NCBI GenBank assembly: GCA_964605235.1
Contig: CAZSBB010000036.1
Coordinates: forward strand, 1 to 64,000
Reading direction: 5' to 3'
DNA from: CAZSBB01 sp964605235
Lineage (GTDB): Bacteria > Planctomycetota > Phycisphaerae > Phycisphaerales > Phycisphaeraceae
DNA: 64,000 bases
Part shown: one piece after another, positions 18,601 to 27,305 of the stretch
How positions within the stretch are numbered: the first letter of the stretch is position 1
How the letters are laid out: the number at the start of each line of letters is the position of its first letter
Program-made: the position numbers and the translations under genes
The notes under the pieces: generated by a model
What the model was told of the DNA's origin: nothing
Database searches by the model: none
The model's input: the letters and a program-made list of their open reading frames with translations, nothing else

Positions 18601-21600
18601 AGCCGTGGAGCAAGCCTTCACCTTGCCGGTGGCGCTGCCCACCACGGAGAACAACACGCCGCCGACCATCACCTCCGCACCGGCCGGCCCCGCCACCATT
18701 GGGCTGGAATATCACTATGCCGTCCGGGCAAGCGATCCCAATGGGCAAACTCTCACCTTCAACCTCGCCGCGGCGCCCGCCGGCGCCAGCATCGATCCCG
18801 TCACTGGCTTGCTCATCTGGACTCCGCAGAGCGATCAGGTCGGGCTGCACAGTTTCAGCATCGAAGCAACCGATGGCTTGAGCGTGGTGACGCAATCCTT
18901 CGATCTGGAAGCTGTCGCCGACAGCGTCAATGCCGCGCCGACCATCGACTCCACACCCACCGGGCCGGCGACGGTTGGCCTGCCGTGGCAGTACCAGTTG
19001 AGCGCCGATGACGCCGACGGTGATGGCGTGAGCCTCACACTCGATAGCGCACCCGCCGGCGCTGCGCTCGATCCGACCACCGGTCGGCTCAGTTGGACCC
19101 CCAGCACCGCCGGCACTTTCAGCTTTGCCATTACCGCCCGCGATGGACGGGGTGGCGCGCTGACCCAGACTTTCGATCTGCAGGTGGTGGCAGTCGAGAA
19201 CGCCGTCAACAACCTGCCGGTGATCGACAGCTCACCCACCGGCCCGGCGCTGGCGGATGCGCTCCATACCTACGCATTGCTCGCGCACGATGCCGACGGC
19301 GATCCGCTGACCTTCAGCCTCGATGCAGCGCCGACAGGCATGAGCATTGATTCGCAGACCGGTCTGCTGACCTGGACGCCGGATGTGGCGCTGATCGGCA
19401 CCCAGCAGGCGGTGACCATCCGCGTGGACGACGGCCGGGGTGGCGTGGTAACGCAGTCGTTCGACTTGGCGGTCGCGGCTGACACTCCGGTGGACAATGC
19501 TGCGCCAGTCATTGGCTCAACGCCCAGCGGCGCGCCGACCGTCGGCCGAACCTACCGCTACCAGGTCGACGCCAGCGATCCCAATGGCGCGACGCTGACC
19601 TTCAGCCTGACCACCGCACCGGCAGGCATGACCATCAACGCGCAGACCGGCCTGCTCACCTGGACGCCCACCGCGGGGCAGGCGGGGCCGGCCGATGTCG
19701 TTCTGGAAGTGACCGACGGCGTCAATGTCGTGACCCAGAGCTTCACCCTCACCGTGCAGAGCGACGCCAACAACCACCTGCCGAGCATCACTTCCACGCC
19801 CGGCAGTGCCGTAGCGCTGGATCGACCTTACCGCTACCAGGTGCTGGCGAACGATCCTGATGGCGATGCCTTGAGCTTCGCGCTTCAGGACGCACCGGTG
19901 GGCATGACCATCGACCCGCAGACCGGCCTGCTGACCTGGACGCCCACCACTGACCAAGCCGGGGTGCACACCTTCTCCATCCTGGCGCAGGATGGCCGAG
20001 GCGGCGTGGCGCAACAGGAGGTAACGCTCAATGCCCTGACGGCGGTGGACAATCACGCTCCGGTCATCGAATCTTCCCCGCGCGTCAATGCCCAACTCGG
20101 GCAGCTCTATCGCTATGACCTGCGCGCTGCCGACAGCGATGGCGATGCTCTGACCTATGCGCTGACCACCGCCCCCGCGGGCATGACCATCGACGCCCAG
20201 ACTGGTGTGCTGACCTGGACGCCCACCAGCGCTCAATTGGGCACGCACAGCGTCAGTCTGACCGTTACCGATGCGCGCGGCGCTGTCGTGACCCAGAGCT
20301 TTGATCTGGCCGTGGCTGTCGAATCGGTCAATGCCGCGCCGATCATTTTGTCCACACCTGACGATGTCGCCACCATTGGCAAGACCTATCAGTACAACCT
20401 CAGTGCCAGCGATCCCGATCACGACACCGTGGTCTTCCTGCTCCAGGACGGCCCGGAGGGCATGGCGATCAGTCAGACGGTCTCCGGCCAGGCGGTGCTC
20501 TCGTGGCGGCCGGATGTCGATCAACTGGGTTCGCATACGGTCGAAATCATCGCGGTCGATCCCTATGGCCGCAGCGTCAGCCAGACCTTTATCCTGGAGG
20601 TCAAGGGCGGGAATAGCGCGCCGCTGATCACCACCACCGCCAACACTCAGGCGGTGGTCGGCCAGACTTACGAATACTTCATCGGCGCGACTGATCCCGA
20701 CGGCGATCCGGTCACCTTCCAATTGCTCGCCGGCGCGGGCAACATGATTCTCAACGCCCAGACCGGCCGCCTTAGCTTCACGCCCACCGCCGGCCAGCAG
20801 GGCACGATTGCCGACATCACCATCGCCGCTGTCGATGACTCGGGCGCGGCGAGTACGCAGACCTTCAGCATCGTGGTCGCCGCTGCGCCGCCCAATGCTC
20901 GGCCGGTCATCACCTCCAACCCCGGCTACGGCGCGGTGGTCGGATTGCCCTTCACTTATCAGGTGCTGGCGACCGACACCGACGACCCCACCGGCGCCAG
21001 TCTGACTTACCAACTGCTGGCTGGACCCACCGGCGCCAGCCTTGATCCCAGCACCGGCCTGCTTACCTGGACGCCCACCCGCGCGCAGCAGCCCAGCTTC
21101 TCCGTGGCGGTGTTTGACGCCCTGGGCGCCGGCTCCATCCAGAACTTTGTTGTCCACGCCCGCGCCAATGTCGCCCCGGTCATCAACTCCACCCCGGTGC
21201 AGTCCGTCGCCGCCGGCGCGCTTTACAGCTATGCCGTGCAGGCGAGCGATCCCGATGGCGATGCGGTGACGGTGGAATTGCTCGCCGGCCCGGCCGGCAT
21301 GACGCTCGATGAGTTCAATCGCCTCAACTGGGCGGATACGCTCAATGCTGCCGGCATACACAGCATTACCCTGCGCGTCACCGACAGCTACGGCGCCCAG
21401 GCCGAGCAAACCTTCGACCTGACGGTCGCCGCCGATGAGCAGGCGCCCAGCATCGCGGTGGTCGCTTCGTCTGCCGCGCCTGCGCTCAATCAGCCACTGA
21501 CGATTTATGTCGATGCTCAGGACAACGTTGCCGTCGCCAGCCGCACCATCACCGTCAACGGTGTGGCGCTGGCGGTCAGTCCCCAGGGCACCGCGACCTA

Positions 21601-24600
21601 CACACCCACCGGCGTCGGCACACTGCTGATCGAAGCCAGCGCTGCCGACCGCGCGGGCAATGTCAGCACCGACAGCCTGACGCTCTTTGCCTATGACCCC
21701 TCCGATGTCACGCGCCCGCAGGTCTCCATCGCCACGCCATTGGAGGACCCGACGCTCACGCAACTGACCGACATCATCGCCAGCGTGTCCGACGACAACC
21801 TGGTCAGCTACACCCTCGCTTACGCCGAGCTGGATCGGCTGGTCTTCACCACCCTCGCTGCCGGCACGGAAAATGTCGTCAACCAGACGCTGGCGCAGTT
21901 CGATCCCACGCTCATCAAGAACGGCTCCTATGTCCTGCGCCTCACGGCCGTCGACGCCGGCGGCAATGTCGCCAGTGACGACGTGATCGTCGAAGTCGAC
22001 ACCAACGCCAAGATTGGCAACTTCAGCCTGGGTTTCACTGATCTCTCCGTGTCTCTGGGCGGCCTGCCCATCACCATCGGCCGCACCTATGACACCCTCA
22101 ACAGCGATGAAGTGGGGGACTTCGGCCACGGCTGGTCCCTCGACCTGTTCGACATGGACCTGCGCACCGACGTGGACCTGGGCAGCTCCGATCTCACGGG
22201 CCTGGGCCTGGTGCCCTCCCTGCGCCACGGCAGCCGCATCCATGTCACCTTGCCCGACGGCTCCAAGCAGAGCTTCACCGCCCAGCTCACGCCCATCAAT
22301 TCCTCGGCGGCGGCGGGTCTGCTGGCGTTCGCCCTCTCGATGTACCGCGTCGAGTTCATCCCCGATCCCGACAACTCCGCGACCCTCACCACCACGCTGC
22401 CGCAGCTCCAGGTCTTCGTCAATGAATACGGCGAACTGGAAATCGCCGACGGCGTGCCGTTCAACCCCGCTTCGCCTTACCTCGACCTCGACTGGCTCAT
22501 GACCGGGCAGGACGGCACGCAATACCGTCTCGACGGCGACACCGGGCAGCTCGAATCCGTCACCGATCGGCTGGGCAATCGCCTGCAGGTTTCCGACGCC
22601 GGCATCGCCTCCGTGGCCCCCGATGGCACGGTGGCAGCGCAGGTGGTGTTTGAACGCGACCAACAGGATCGCATCACCCGCGTGCTGGACCCCGACGGCA
22701 ATGCCATCATCTACACCTACGATTCTGCAGGTGATCTGGTGAGCGTGACCGATCGCGCCGGGGCGGTGACGCAGTTCGTTTACGACCCCGCCCAGGCCGC
22801 CGGGCGCGCGCACTACCTCACGCAGATCATCGACGCCCGGGGCGTCAGCGTGATGAATCTCCAGTACGACGCCACCACCGGCCGAATCACGTCGCAGGCG
22901 GACGCCTCCGGGGCGGCGATTCCCTTCACCTACGACCTCAACCCGCCGCAACTGCCCGCCGGCCACACCCGAGAAGTGCTGCGCGATGCCAGTTCCGGGG
23001 GCGGGAATCCCACGGAACTGATCCGTGACAGCCGGGGCAATCTGCTCCGCCGGATGCAGCGGCTCGATGATGCCGGCACACCCAGCGATGACACCGACGA
23101 TCGCTGGCTGGTGACGGCATACGAGTACGACCTGAACGACTTCATGACCGCCGAGAGCCAGCCGTTTGAAGCCATCGGCGACGCGCGGTTCTCCGCCGCT
23201 CCGGGGGTCTGGTCGCATCGCCAGGTCAACGACGCCTTCGGCCACATGCTCTCAAGCACCGACGCCCTGGGCCACACGACCTACTTCACCTACGACCGCT
23301 ACGGCAACCTCACCACCACCACCGACGCCCTGGGGAACACCACCCGCAACGCTTACGACGAGCAAGGTAATCTCACCAGCACCACTGATGCTCTGGGTCA
23401 TGTCACCCGCTACGCCTACGACAGCAATGGGAATATGACCAGCGTGACCGACGCGCTGGGCCAGGTCGTCAGCACCTTCGCCTACGACGCCAAGGGGCAA
23501 CTGCTGAGCACCACGGATATCAATGGCCTGAGTCGGTACTTCATGTACGACGACGGCACTTCCGGAGCTGGCAACCAGACGCATAGCTGGTCTTACCAGT
23601 CAGGTTACACCTCGGTGAACGTCACCCAGTACGACGACGCCCAGCGGGTCACGTCCAGCGCCAGCTATCTGCTGGATGGCGAGTACACCGGCAGCGCCGC
23701 CGACCGGGCCGCGCTGCTGTCGGCCCTGGCGTCCGCTTCGCCGCGTTCGCAGTCGCAGACCATTTACAACGCTGCCGGGCAGGTGCAGAGCACGGTCGAT
23801 CAGTTCGGCAACGTCAGCGAAAGCTTCTACGACGTGCGCGGCAACCTCGTGCAGTCGCGCAGCCGCACGTATCTCTCCGACAACACGCCCATCTGGTCCG
23901 TCACCCGCACCGCTTACGACAGCAACGGCCGGGCCATCGCCAGCACTTCGCCATTCTTCACCGATGACCTTGGCAATCTGCTGACCGATCTCAGCCCCGC
24001 CTCCGAACAGCGCGTCAGCTACTCGCAGTACGACGCCCTGGGCCGGGTGATCGCCACGCAAACCTTGCGTGGGGTCACTATCGACCTCGCTGCCGACCCG
24101 CAGCACGCCGGCCTGTTCACCACCACTTTCAGCTATCCAGCCAACCCCGACGTGGTGACCAGCAGTCAGACCACCTACGACGCCGCCGGCCGCGTAGCGC
24201 AATCTGTCTCTACCACGGGAATCATTACTACCTACGAATACGACGCCGCCGGTCGGCAAATCGCCAGCACGCTGGACCCGGACGGCAACCTCGCCACCAC
24301 CGCCGATCAGCAGGTCAGTGCCGTGGTCTACGACGCTTTGGGTCGTCAGACGCTCACCCGCGACGCGCTGGGCCGCGAGACCTCCTTCACCTACGACGTG
24401 CTGGGTCGGCTCACGCAGACCACCTACGCCGACGGCTCCACCACCAGCCAGACCTATGACACGCTGGGTCGGCGAACCAGCGCCACCGATCAACTGGGCC
24501 GCACCACGCAGTATGAATATGACAACGCCGGGCGTCTGACCGCCGTGGTGCTGCCGGCAGTGGTTGATCCGACGACCAGCCAGCCGACGCAGCCGCGCTA

Positions 24601-27289
24601 CGAATATGGCTACGACCCATTCGGCAACCAGACGACCATCACGGATCCGAATGGGAATACGACCACCTTCACCTACGACCATCTGGGTCGGCAGGTCACG
24701 CGGGTGCTGCCGCTGGGAACGTCCACGGGCATCGAGTCGCAGCATTACGACGACCGCACGCTGGGCGAACTGCAAGCTTCAGGAGATAACCAGGCCGCCA
24801 GCACCGCGCTGGGTCAGCAGGCCTACCTGGTGGACTTCGAAGGCAACGTCACCAGTTACCTCTACGACAATCGAGCTTCCGGAGGTGGGCGTCTGGTCAG
24901 CACGAGTTACTACGCCGCCGCCGACTTGCAGGCCGCCAGTGTGGTGCTCGCCGCGGGCATGACGCCAGCCCAGATTCGCGCCGCCCTGGCCCTGCTGACA
25001 CCCGCGCGGACGGTCAGCTACAGCTACGACGACGAAGGCCGACCACTGGCGGTGACGGACAGCGCCTTCGCCGTGGCGACGACTTACCAGTACGACGAGC
25101 AGGGGCGCACCACGCAGGTGGCCAATGCCCAGGGGATCATCAACTACGCCTACAACGACCTGGGCCAGCAGATCCGCACCTGGACCAGCACCGACGGAAC
25201 CGGCACGGACGCGGTGACGGACACCCGTTACAGCTACGACAGCCTGGGTCGGCTCAGCACGGTGGCGGTCTACGAACGCTTTAATGCTTACGCTCCGGGG
25301 GCCGGAAGTGAGCCGAATACTGCCGAGGAACTGACGACGTACCACTACGACGCGGTGGGGAACCTGGACTACCTGGTCACGGACGCCATCTCGGGCACGG
25401 CGATTACGACGGATTATGTGTACGACAGCCTGAATCGCCTTGACGCGCTGACGCACTTCGTGGACGCTGACGGGGACGGCTCCTACGACGCGTTGACGGA
25501 GCAGGCGATGGCCCAGTTCGACTACACCTTGGATGCGGCGGGCAACCGGGTGGGCGCCGCCGAGACGGTGGACGGGCATGAGTACCAGTGGAGCTGGAGC
25601 TACGACGCGCTGAATCGGCTGACGGGCGAAACCCTGGAAACGCCGACGCCCGGCGACGAGGCTCTGGCTTACGCCGACACCTTCACCTACGACCTGGCGG
25701 GCAACCGGGTCTTAACGAGCCGCGACCGTGAGGGAGCGGTTGAATCGACCACGACCTATGCTTACGACGCCAACGACCGGCTGCTGACGGAGGTGACGGA
25801 CCACGCCAGCGACAACAGCCAGGACCGCTACACCCAATACAGCTACGCCCACACCACGCAGACGGGCAAGACGGTCCACGCGGAAACCACTTCCGAGGGC
25901 AGCGGGGTGCTGCAGAGCACGACGGCTTACCAATACGACGCCCTGGGCCGCATGGTGGAGACGACGGAAACCACCTACACCAACGGCATTGATCCGCAGA
26001 CCAGGACCACGCAGTACGCCTACAACGCCCAGGGCCTGCGGGTGACGGAAACCATCACCGCCCCCGCTTCCGAAGGTGGGCAGACCACCACGAAGACCTA
26101 CTTATTCGATCCGCAAAACCACACCGGCTACGCGCAGGTCTTGGAGGAATACCTCAACGGCCAGCTCGCCTACGCCTACACGCTGGGCCACGACGTGCTC
26201 GCGGTGGCCAAGGCTGCAAACATCACCGACGCGCTGGGCAATACAGCCGCCACGGTCCACCACCTGCTGACCGACGGCCACGGCAGCACCCGCCTGCTGG
26301 CCAACCTCCACGCCGCGCTTCCGGGCATCATTCAGCAGTTCGCCTACTCAGCGTATGGCGTGATGCTGACCGGGCCTCAACTCACCACGGCCACTGCGGC
26401 CTTAACCAGACTGCTCTACAGCGGGGAATGGACGAACGCCAACGGCCAGCAATACCTGCGCGCCCGCTGGTACGACCCGACGACCGGCCGCTTCAATCGC
26501 CTGGACCCCTTCGCGGGCAACCAGAATGACCCGCAGAGCCTGCACAAGTACTTGTACGCCCACGGCAATCCAGTGATGGGGTGGGATCCGAGCGGCGAGG
26601 AATTTTCACTTAAATCAGTGTTGGTTTCTTCATCTATTGCGGGAATTATTACAGGGATATTGGGGGGAGCAATTAGCGCTGCGGTCGCACCGAAAGGTGA
26701 GAGACTCGGTGCATTTCTGGACGGATTCGCGCGTGGTTCCATTTCTGGAGCCATAAGTACGGCGATAATTCTATCCTCTGGAGGGATTGCGCTTCCAGTA
26801 GCTTCTGCTCTGGGAAGCCTCGCCGGAGATATTTCTGTTGACCTAATTCAGCTATGGATATTAGATGATGATGAACCGCTGGTTGACATAGCCAGAAAAG
26901 CCGCAACCAACGCCCTGCTTGCCGCAGTGTCAGCGGGTATAGCGGGGAAACTTAAGATACCTGGGTCAGATACGCTAGCAGAATCCATTGATGAGCTCTC
27001 TGATGAACTGCTTAAGATCGGCGTCAGGAGGCTTCCGGCTGGAAAGTTTACATCGGTAAGACAACTACCTAGCATAATTAAAGACATTAAATATAACCAG
27101 GAACTAGCCCGAGAGTTATACAGACAGTTTCAATATGAGGTAGTAGGTTATATTGTCGCACAAGAGTCGATATCAGGTGGAATTGTTCAAATTGTTAATA
27201 CGGTACGAGTATTGAAAGATTGGTTGTGGTCAATCGGGGCAAGCCTCTCTACCACCCCTCGTGTACGTGTACTACCACCCAGTTCTTGA
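9623..27289 (+). CDS. Giant LEPR-XLL / fibro-slime / cadherin / Ig / RHS surface protein with variable C-terminal tip
   Basis: About 5888 residues. ATG 9623 follows GAGGG; a TTG 12 codons upstream also exists. A basic N terminus leads to LEPRVLLSG near residue 70, the LEPR-XLL signature of long planctomycete surface proteins. Then come: fibro-slime domain (~77-275); SdrD-B-like domain (~279-393); cadherin-like unit; two related beta-sandwich modules (~534-680, ~803-946) flanking a Calx-beta domain (~680-793); cadherin units including nine tandem 103-residue copies (~1227-2153); about 17 Ig-like repeats (TGLLTWTP motifs) interrupted by a second fibro-slime domain (~2350-2560); an RHS/YD shell (~4131-5659) ending YLRARWYDPTTGRF and DPSG; and a 229-residue AT-richer tip. 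The architecture fits a surface-displayed RHS toxin or adhesin. Export route and tip activity are unknown. Confidence 0.93.
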   Translation: MSISARMWGWLSSQYRRIVRRHSLRLPSSWQRLRRTIQQANRRVRRTVRAYVRRRPEFAFMLEPLEPRVLLSGYAVEAIIRDFSWQHADFQNPSYASPDPDQPVTGLVGATLGGDGTPVFASTPGQYVTNAQTFADWYHDTTGVNLALSRPLVLEEVAVGEYQFQDTTYFPIDDAGYGDEGYSHNYHFTLAVQNSFVYQTGDSVVARADDDLWLFINGQLAIDLGGIHAGVTGSVDLDTLGLTPGQTYSFDLFYAERDSEASVLELTTTFELLTQLPPASVGDRVWYDANADGVQGAGEAGADIITVELLNSTGQLVDQTTTANGGYYLFDSVNPGDYQVRFTAPSGYAFTSQAAGSDPAADSDVNGAGLTDLFSVTSGQLVQNLDAGLIPGNGALVFTSPSAFSVDENVSDVGSAGATVRNEHAPVITSSAMFEVPENQTEVATITATDGDLGAPLIFTITGGEDAALFSLDALTGALSFLTPPDFEQPIDLDTDNVYHLQVTVDDGVHLVVQNLGVTVTDLNDSASVGVRFSDFELQSYDPIQDSIHGSVTVEDDGSTLHMVGNKWKSIAYNYNITANTILEFDFYTPIEGELHAIGMDVQNQLHDPDRCFMLSGPDGWGIQAYRSYDPVDEWTHYVIEVGQYFTGPSSYLAFINDHDVQDPTATSYFRNVTIHESGDELGAAVNLTQYAQNVEENVGAVTITAALSEAVANLVTVPFTVTGTAGAPDDHNLVSGVIEIPAGHLTGSVTFNVVDDSVDELPETIVVTLGQPTNAILGAIIEQTVNVYDNDVPVGVPALDFNDYTITPYGVGQDATGPVTIEDGGATLHLVGNRWKKIELPTTIDANTVLSFEFYSNNKGEIHGIGFDTDNNLDNGEAFFQVFGNQGWGFTNYRNYQLGSGWVQYDIPVGAFISGSFNYLFFANDHDDLSPPTGEGYYRNVRIHGSEPIITSGNSIALAEGQTEVTTVTVINGSGQPAFSINGGADAAAFTIDASTGELAFIATPDFETPADAGADNAYQVQVKVVDGGYEVTQDIVVTVTDVNEHAPTITSSSAINSPENELAVATITAADADAAAQLVFSITGGADAALFSINAVTGELVLTTRPNYEAPGDADGNNTYLVQVSVDDGLHVAAQDVTVTVIDVDPEPLPAGLTYSIVGGVDAALFQIDSQTGALSFLSAPDYENPQDANQDNVYDVQLQVSDGQLIATQNVSVTVNPVNDNTPTFTSSAAFALDENLTTVGTVTASDADLPIQGLTFSIVGGADSVLFQIDPSTGALSFLSTPDYENPQDADLDQIYDLLLQVSDGELSATQEVTVTVNPVNDNTPAITSPATFTLDENLTAVGTVIASDADLPVQGLTFSILGGADAALFQIDSTTGALSFISAPDYEDPQDTDQDRMYDLQLQVSDGEFSATQNLSVTVNPVNDNTPAFTSSATFTLDENLTAVGTVTASDADLPAQGLVFSILGGADAALFQIDPNTGALSFVNAPDYENPQDVNLDQVYDLQLQVSDGELSATQDVSVTVNPVNDNTPAFTSSAAFTLDENLAAVGTVTASDADLPTQDLTFSIVGGADAALFQIDPNTGALSFLSAPDYENPQDADQDHIYDLQLQVSDGQLSATQDVTVTVNPVNDNTPAFTSPAAFVIDENLSAVGTVTASDADLPVQGLTFSILGGVDAALFQIDANTGALSFVSALDYENPQDADQDQVYDLQIQVSDGQLSATQNVSVTVNPVNDNTPAVTSSATFTLNENLTAVGTVTASDADLPTQGLTFSILGGADAALFQIDPNTGALSFLNAPDYENPQDADLDQVYDLQILVSDGELSATQNVSVTVRQVNDNPPTITSPAAFDIDENLTAVGTVTASDVEQPVQWLRYSIVGGADAALFWINVYTGALRFVNAPDFENPQDADLNQVYDLQIEVDDGDLSTTQVVSVTVNPVNDNTPAFTSTAAFAIDENLTAVGTVTASDADLPAQGLTFTILGGADAALFQIDPNTGALSFLSAPDYENPQDGGADRVYELQLQVSDGELSATQDVTVTVSPENDNTPAFTSSATFAIDENLTAVGTITASDVDLPAQELTFSIVGGADAALFQIDPNTGALSFINAPDYEAPGDADQDQLYDLQLQVSDEQLSATQDVSVTVNDVNELPYFTSAPVLDLQPDHPYSYSAQALDPDDDVLTYALLTAPAGMTIDSATGLLTWTPGAADEGNHNVVIEASDGRGGAVQQVFSLMVETVPNRPPVITSDPLRNVYQGESYSYDIQAEDVDDDQLTYSLLAGPDGMAIDAQTGVITWTDIPAELIDQLVDVSLMVADGRGGVAQQVYQVRVVEDLTNHAPVIVSTPMVRLYSPFTVNNDIRTLAVPMTFRDFDSSHPDFESYLYATSGLVNAELGTDRTPVLNTSNPYYPRAITSPESFYQWYHDVPGVNLTAILPLVLTETAVGSGLFQYGSSAFFPLNGMLLQEGYPGNNFWFTAELHTTFTYQGGEVFNFTGDDDVWVFIDNQLVVDLGGVHGAMSGSVNLATLSLTLGESYHFDLFFAERHTVESNFFMTTTLQLAEYDPYAYDTNALDGDGDVLEYTLLQAPDGATINPATGVVDWQPNELGDYDFTVQVSDGRGGYDTQTWTLSVISMTADNQDPIFTTTPLTLEAQVGRQWTYDADALDPDGDRVMFGITQPAGESALIDSLTGKLRWTPSAPGQYSFTVRAVDDATGQAVQTFVINVTDAPVENTAPVIHSTPVTDAAVAQQWEYQLDVTDAQADDLTLSLALAPAGMMLDAATGRLLWTPRADQHGAHTVIVAATDTQGAVTTQAFDLVVTPPNRAPTFLTEALAIGYVGRAYQAQVEAIDPEDSTLTYSLLAGPAGMTLDAQTGELTWTPQLADLGQSAVVVGVTDALGAAAARTFVLTVEQLAVNSAPQISSQPQGPALTDVAYQYAVVADDPDGDVLSYALTSAPAGMTIDAQTGLLTWTPGAALAGSSVEVVVRVSDGRGAAVEQAFTLPVALPTTENNTPPTITSAPAGPATIGLEYHYAVRASDPNGQTLTFNLAAAPAGASIDPVTGLLIWTPQSDQVGLHSFSIEATDGLSVVTQSFDLEAVADSVNAAPTIDSTPTGPATVGLPWQYQLSADDADGDGVSLTLDSAPAGAALDPTTGRLSWTPSTAGTFSFAITARDGRGGALTQTFDLQVVAVENAVNNLPVIDSSPTGPALADALHTYALLAHDADGDPLTFSLDAAPTGMSIDSQTGLLTWTPDVALIGTQQAVTIRVDDGRGGVVTQSFDLAVAADTPVDNAAPVIGSTPSGAPTVGRTYRYQVDASDPNGATLTFSLTTAPAGMTINAQTGLLTWTPTAGQAGPADVVLEVTDGVNVVTQSFTLTVQSDANNHLPSITSTPGSAVALDRPYRYQVLANDPDGDALSFALQDAPVGMTIDPQTGLLTWTPTTDQAGVHTFSILAQDGRGGVAQQEVTLNALTAVDNHAPVIESSPRVNAQLGQLYRYDLRAADSDGDALTYALTTAPAGMTIDAQTGVLTWTPTSAQLGTHSVSLTVTDARGAVVTQSFDLAVAVESVNAAPIILSTPDDVATIGKTYQYNLSASDPDHDTVVFLLQDGPEGMAISQTVSGQAVLSWRPDVDQLGSHTVEIIAVDPYGRSVSQTFILEVKGGNSAPLITTTANTQAVVGQTYEYFIGATDPDGDPVTFQLLAGAGNMILNAQTGRLSFTPTAGQQGTIADITIAAVDDSGAASTQTFSIVVAAAPPNARPVITSNPGYGAVVGLPFTYQVLATDTDDPTGASLTYQLLAGPTGASLDPSTGLLTWTPTRAQQPSFSVAVFDALGAGSIQNFVVHARANVAPVINSTPVQSVAAGALYSYAVQASDPDGDAVTVELLAGPAGMTLDEFNRLNWADTLNAAGIHSITLRVTDSYGAQAEQTFDLTVAADEQAPSIAVVASSAAPALNQPLTIYVDAQDNVAVASRTITVNGVALAVSPQGTATYTPTGVGTLLIEASAADRAGNVSTDSLTLFAYDPSDVTRPQVSIATPLEDPTLTQLTDIIASVSDDNLVSYTLAYAELDRLVFTTLAAGTENVVNQTLAQFDPTLIKNGSYVLRLTAVDAGGNVASDDVIVEVDTNAKIGNFSLGFTDLSVSLGGLPITIGRTYDTLNSDEVGDFGHGWSLDLFDMDLRTDVDLGSSDLTGLGLVPSLRHGSRIHVTLPDGSKQSFTAQLTPINSSAAAGLLAFALSMYRVEFIPDPDNSATLTTTLPQLQVFVNEYGELEIADGVPFNPASPYLDLDWLMTGQDGTQYRLDGDTGQLESVTDRLGNRLQVSDAGIASVAPDGTVAAQVVFERDQQDRITRVLDPDGNAIIYTYDSAGDLVSVTDRAGAVTQFVYDPAQAAGRAHYLTQIIDARGVSVMNLQYDATTGRITSQADASGAAIPFTYDLNPPQLPAGHTREVLRDASSGGGNPTELIRDSRGNLLRRMQRLDDAGTPSDDTDDRWLVTAYEYDLNDFMTAESQPFEAIGDARFSAAPGVWSHRQVNDAFGHMLSSTDALGHTTYFTYDRYGNLTTTTDALGNTTRNAYDEQGNLTSTTDALGHVTRYAYDSNGNMTSVTDALGQVVSTFAYDAKGQLLSTTDINGLSRYFMYDDGTSGAGNQTHSWSYQSGYTSVNVTQYDDAQRVTSSASYLLDGEYTGSAADRAALLSALASASPRSQSQTIYNAAGQVQSTVDQFGNVSESFYDVRGNLVQSRSRTYLSDNTPIWSVTRTAYDSNGRAIASTSPFFTDDLGNLLTDLSPASEQRVSYSQYDALGRVIATQTLRGVTIDLAADPQHAGLFTTTFSYPANPDVVTSSQTTYDAAGRVAQSVSTTGIITTYEYDAAGRQIASTLDPDGNLATTADQQVSAVVYDALGRQTLTRDALGRETSFTYDVLGRLTQTTYADGSTTSQTYDTLGRRTSATDQLGRTTQYEYDNAGRLTAVVLPAVVDPTTSQPTQPRYEYGYDPFGNQTTITDPNGNTTTFTYDHLGRQVTRVLPLGTSTGIESQHYDDRTLGELQASGDNQAASTALGQQAYLVDFEGNVTSYLYDNRASGGGRLVSTSYYAAADLQAASVVLAAGMTPAQIRAALALLTPARTVSYSYDDEGRPLAVTDSAFAVATTYQYDEQGRTTQVANAQGIINYAYNDLGQQIRTWTSTDGTGTDAVTDTRYSYDSLGRLSTVAVYERFNAYAPGAGSEPNTAEELTTYHYDAVGNLDYLVTDAISGTAITTDYVYDSLNRLDALTHFVDADGDGSYDALTEQAMAQFDYTLDAAGNRVGAAETVDGHEYQWSWSYDALNRLTGETLETPTPGDEALAYADTFTYDLAGNRVLTSRDREGAVESTTTYAYDANDRLLTEVTDHASDNSQDRYTQYSYAHTTQTGKTVHAETTSEGSGVLQSTTAYQYDALGRMVETTETTYTNGIDPQTRTTQYAYNAQGLRVTETITAPASEGGQTTTKTYLFDPQNHTGYAQVLEEYLNGQLAYAYTLGHDVLAVAKAANITDALGNTAATVHHLLTDGHGSTRLLANLHAALPGIIQQFAYSAYGVMLTGPQLTTATAALTRLLYSGEWTNANGQQYLRARWYDPTTGRFNRLDPFAGNQNDPQSLHKYLYAHGNPVMGWDPSGEEFSLKSVLVSSSIAGIITGILGGAISAAVAPKGERLGAFLDGFARGSISGAISTAIILSSGGIALPVASALGSLAGDISVDLIQLWILDDDEPLVDIARKAATNALLAAVSAGIAGKLKIPGSDTLAESIDELSDELLKIGVRRLPAGKFTSVRQLPSIIKDIKYNQELARELYRQFQYEVVGYIVAQESISGGIVQIVNTVRVLKDWLWSIGASLSTTPRVRVLPPSS
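13301..16081 (+). repeat. Nine tandem 309-bp cadherin-like repeats within the giant gene
   Basis: Copies start at 13301, 13610, 13919, 14228, 14537, 14846, 15155, 15464 and 15773, exactly 309 bp apart with no indel. Each encodes a 103-residue unit with DENLTAVGTVTASDADLP, then GGADAALFQIDPNTGALSF, DYENPQDAD and VSVTVNPVNDN. A partial copy lacking its N-terminal third precedes them (about 13070-13300). The unit matches cadherin-type calcium-binding repeats. The copies differ mainly at synonymous and surface positions, so this is an old but length-conserved expansion. Confidence 0.93.
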
Positions 27290-27305
27290 TTGCGTGGGAA
27301 ACAAT

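Noticed and set aside
11297..24775. Long minus-strand ORFs (up to 1242 codons) under the giant gene
   Set aside because: Mirror frames of a repetitive GC-rich gene; their repeats simply reflect the cadherin and Ig repeats on the plus strand.
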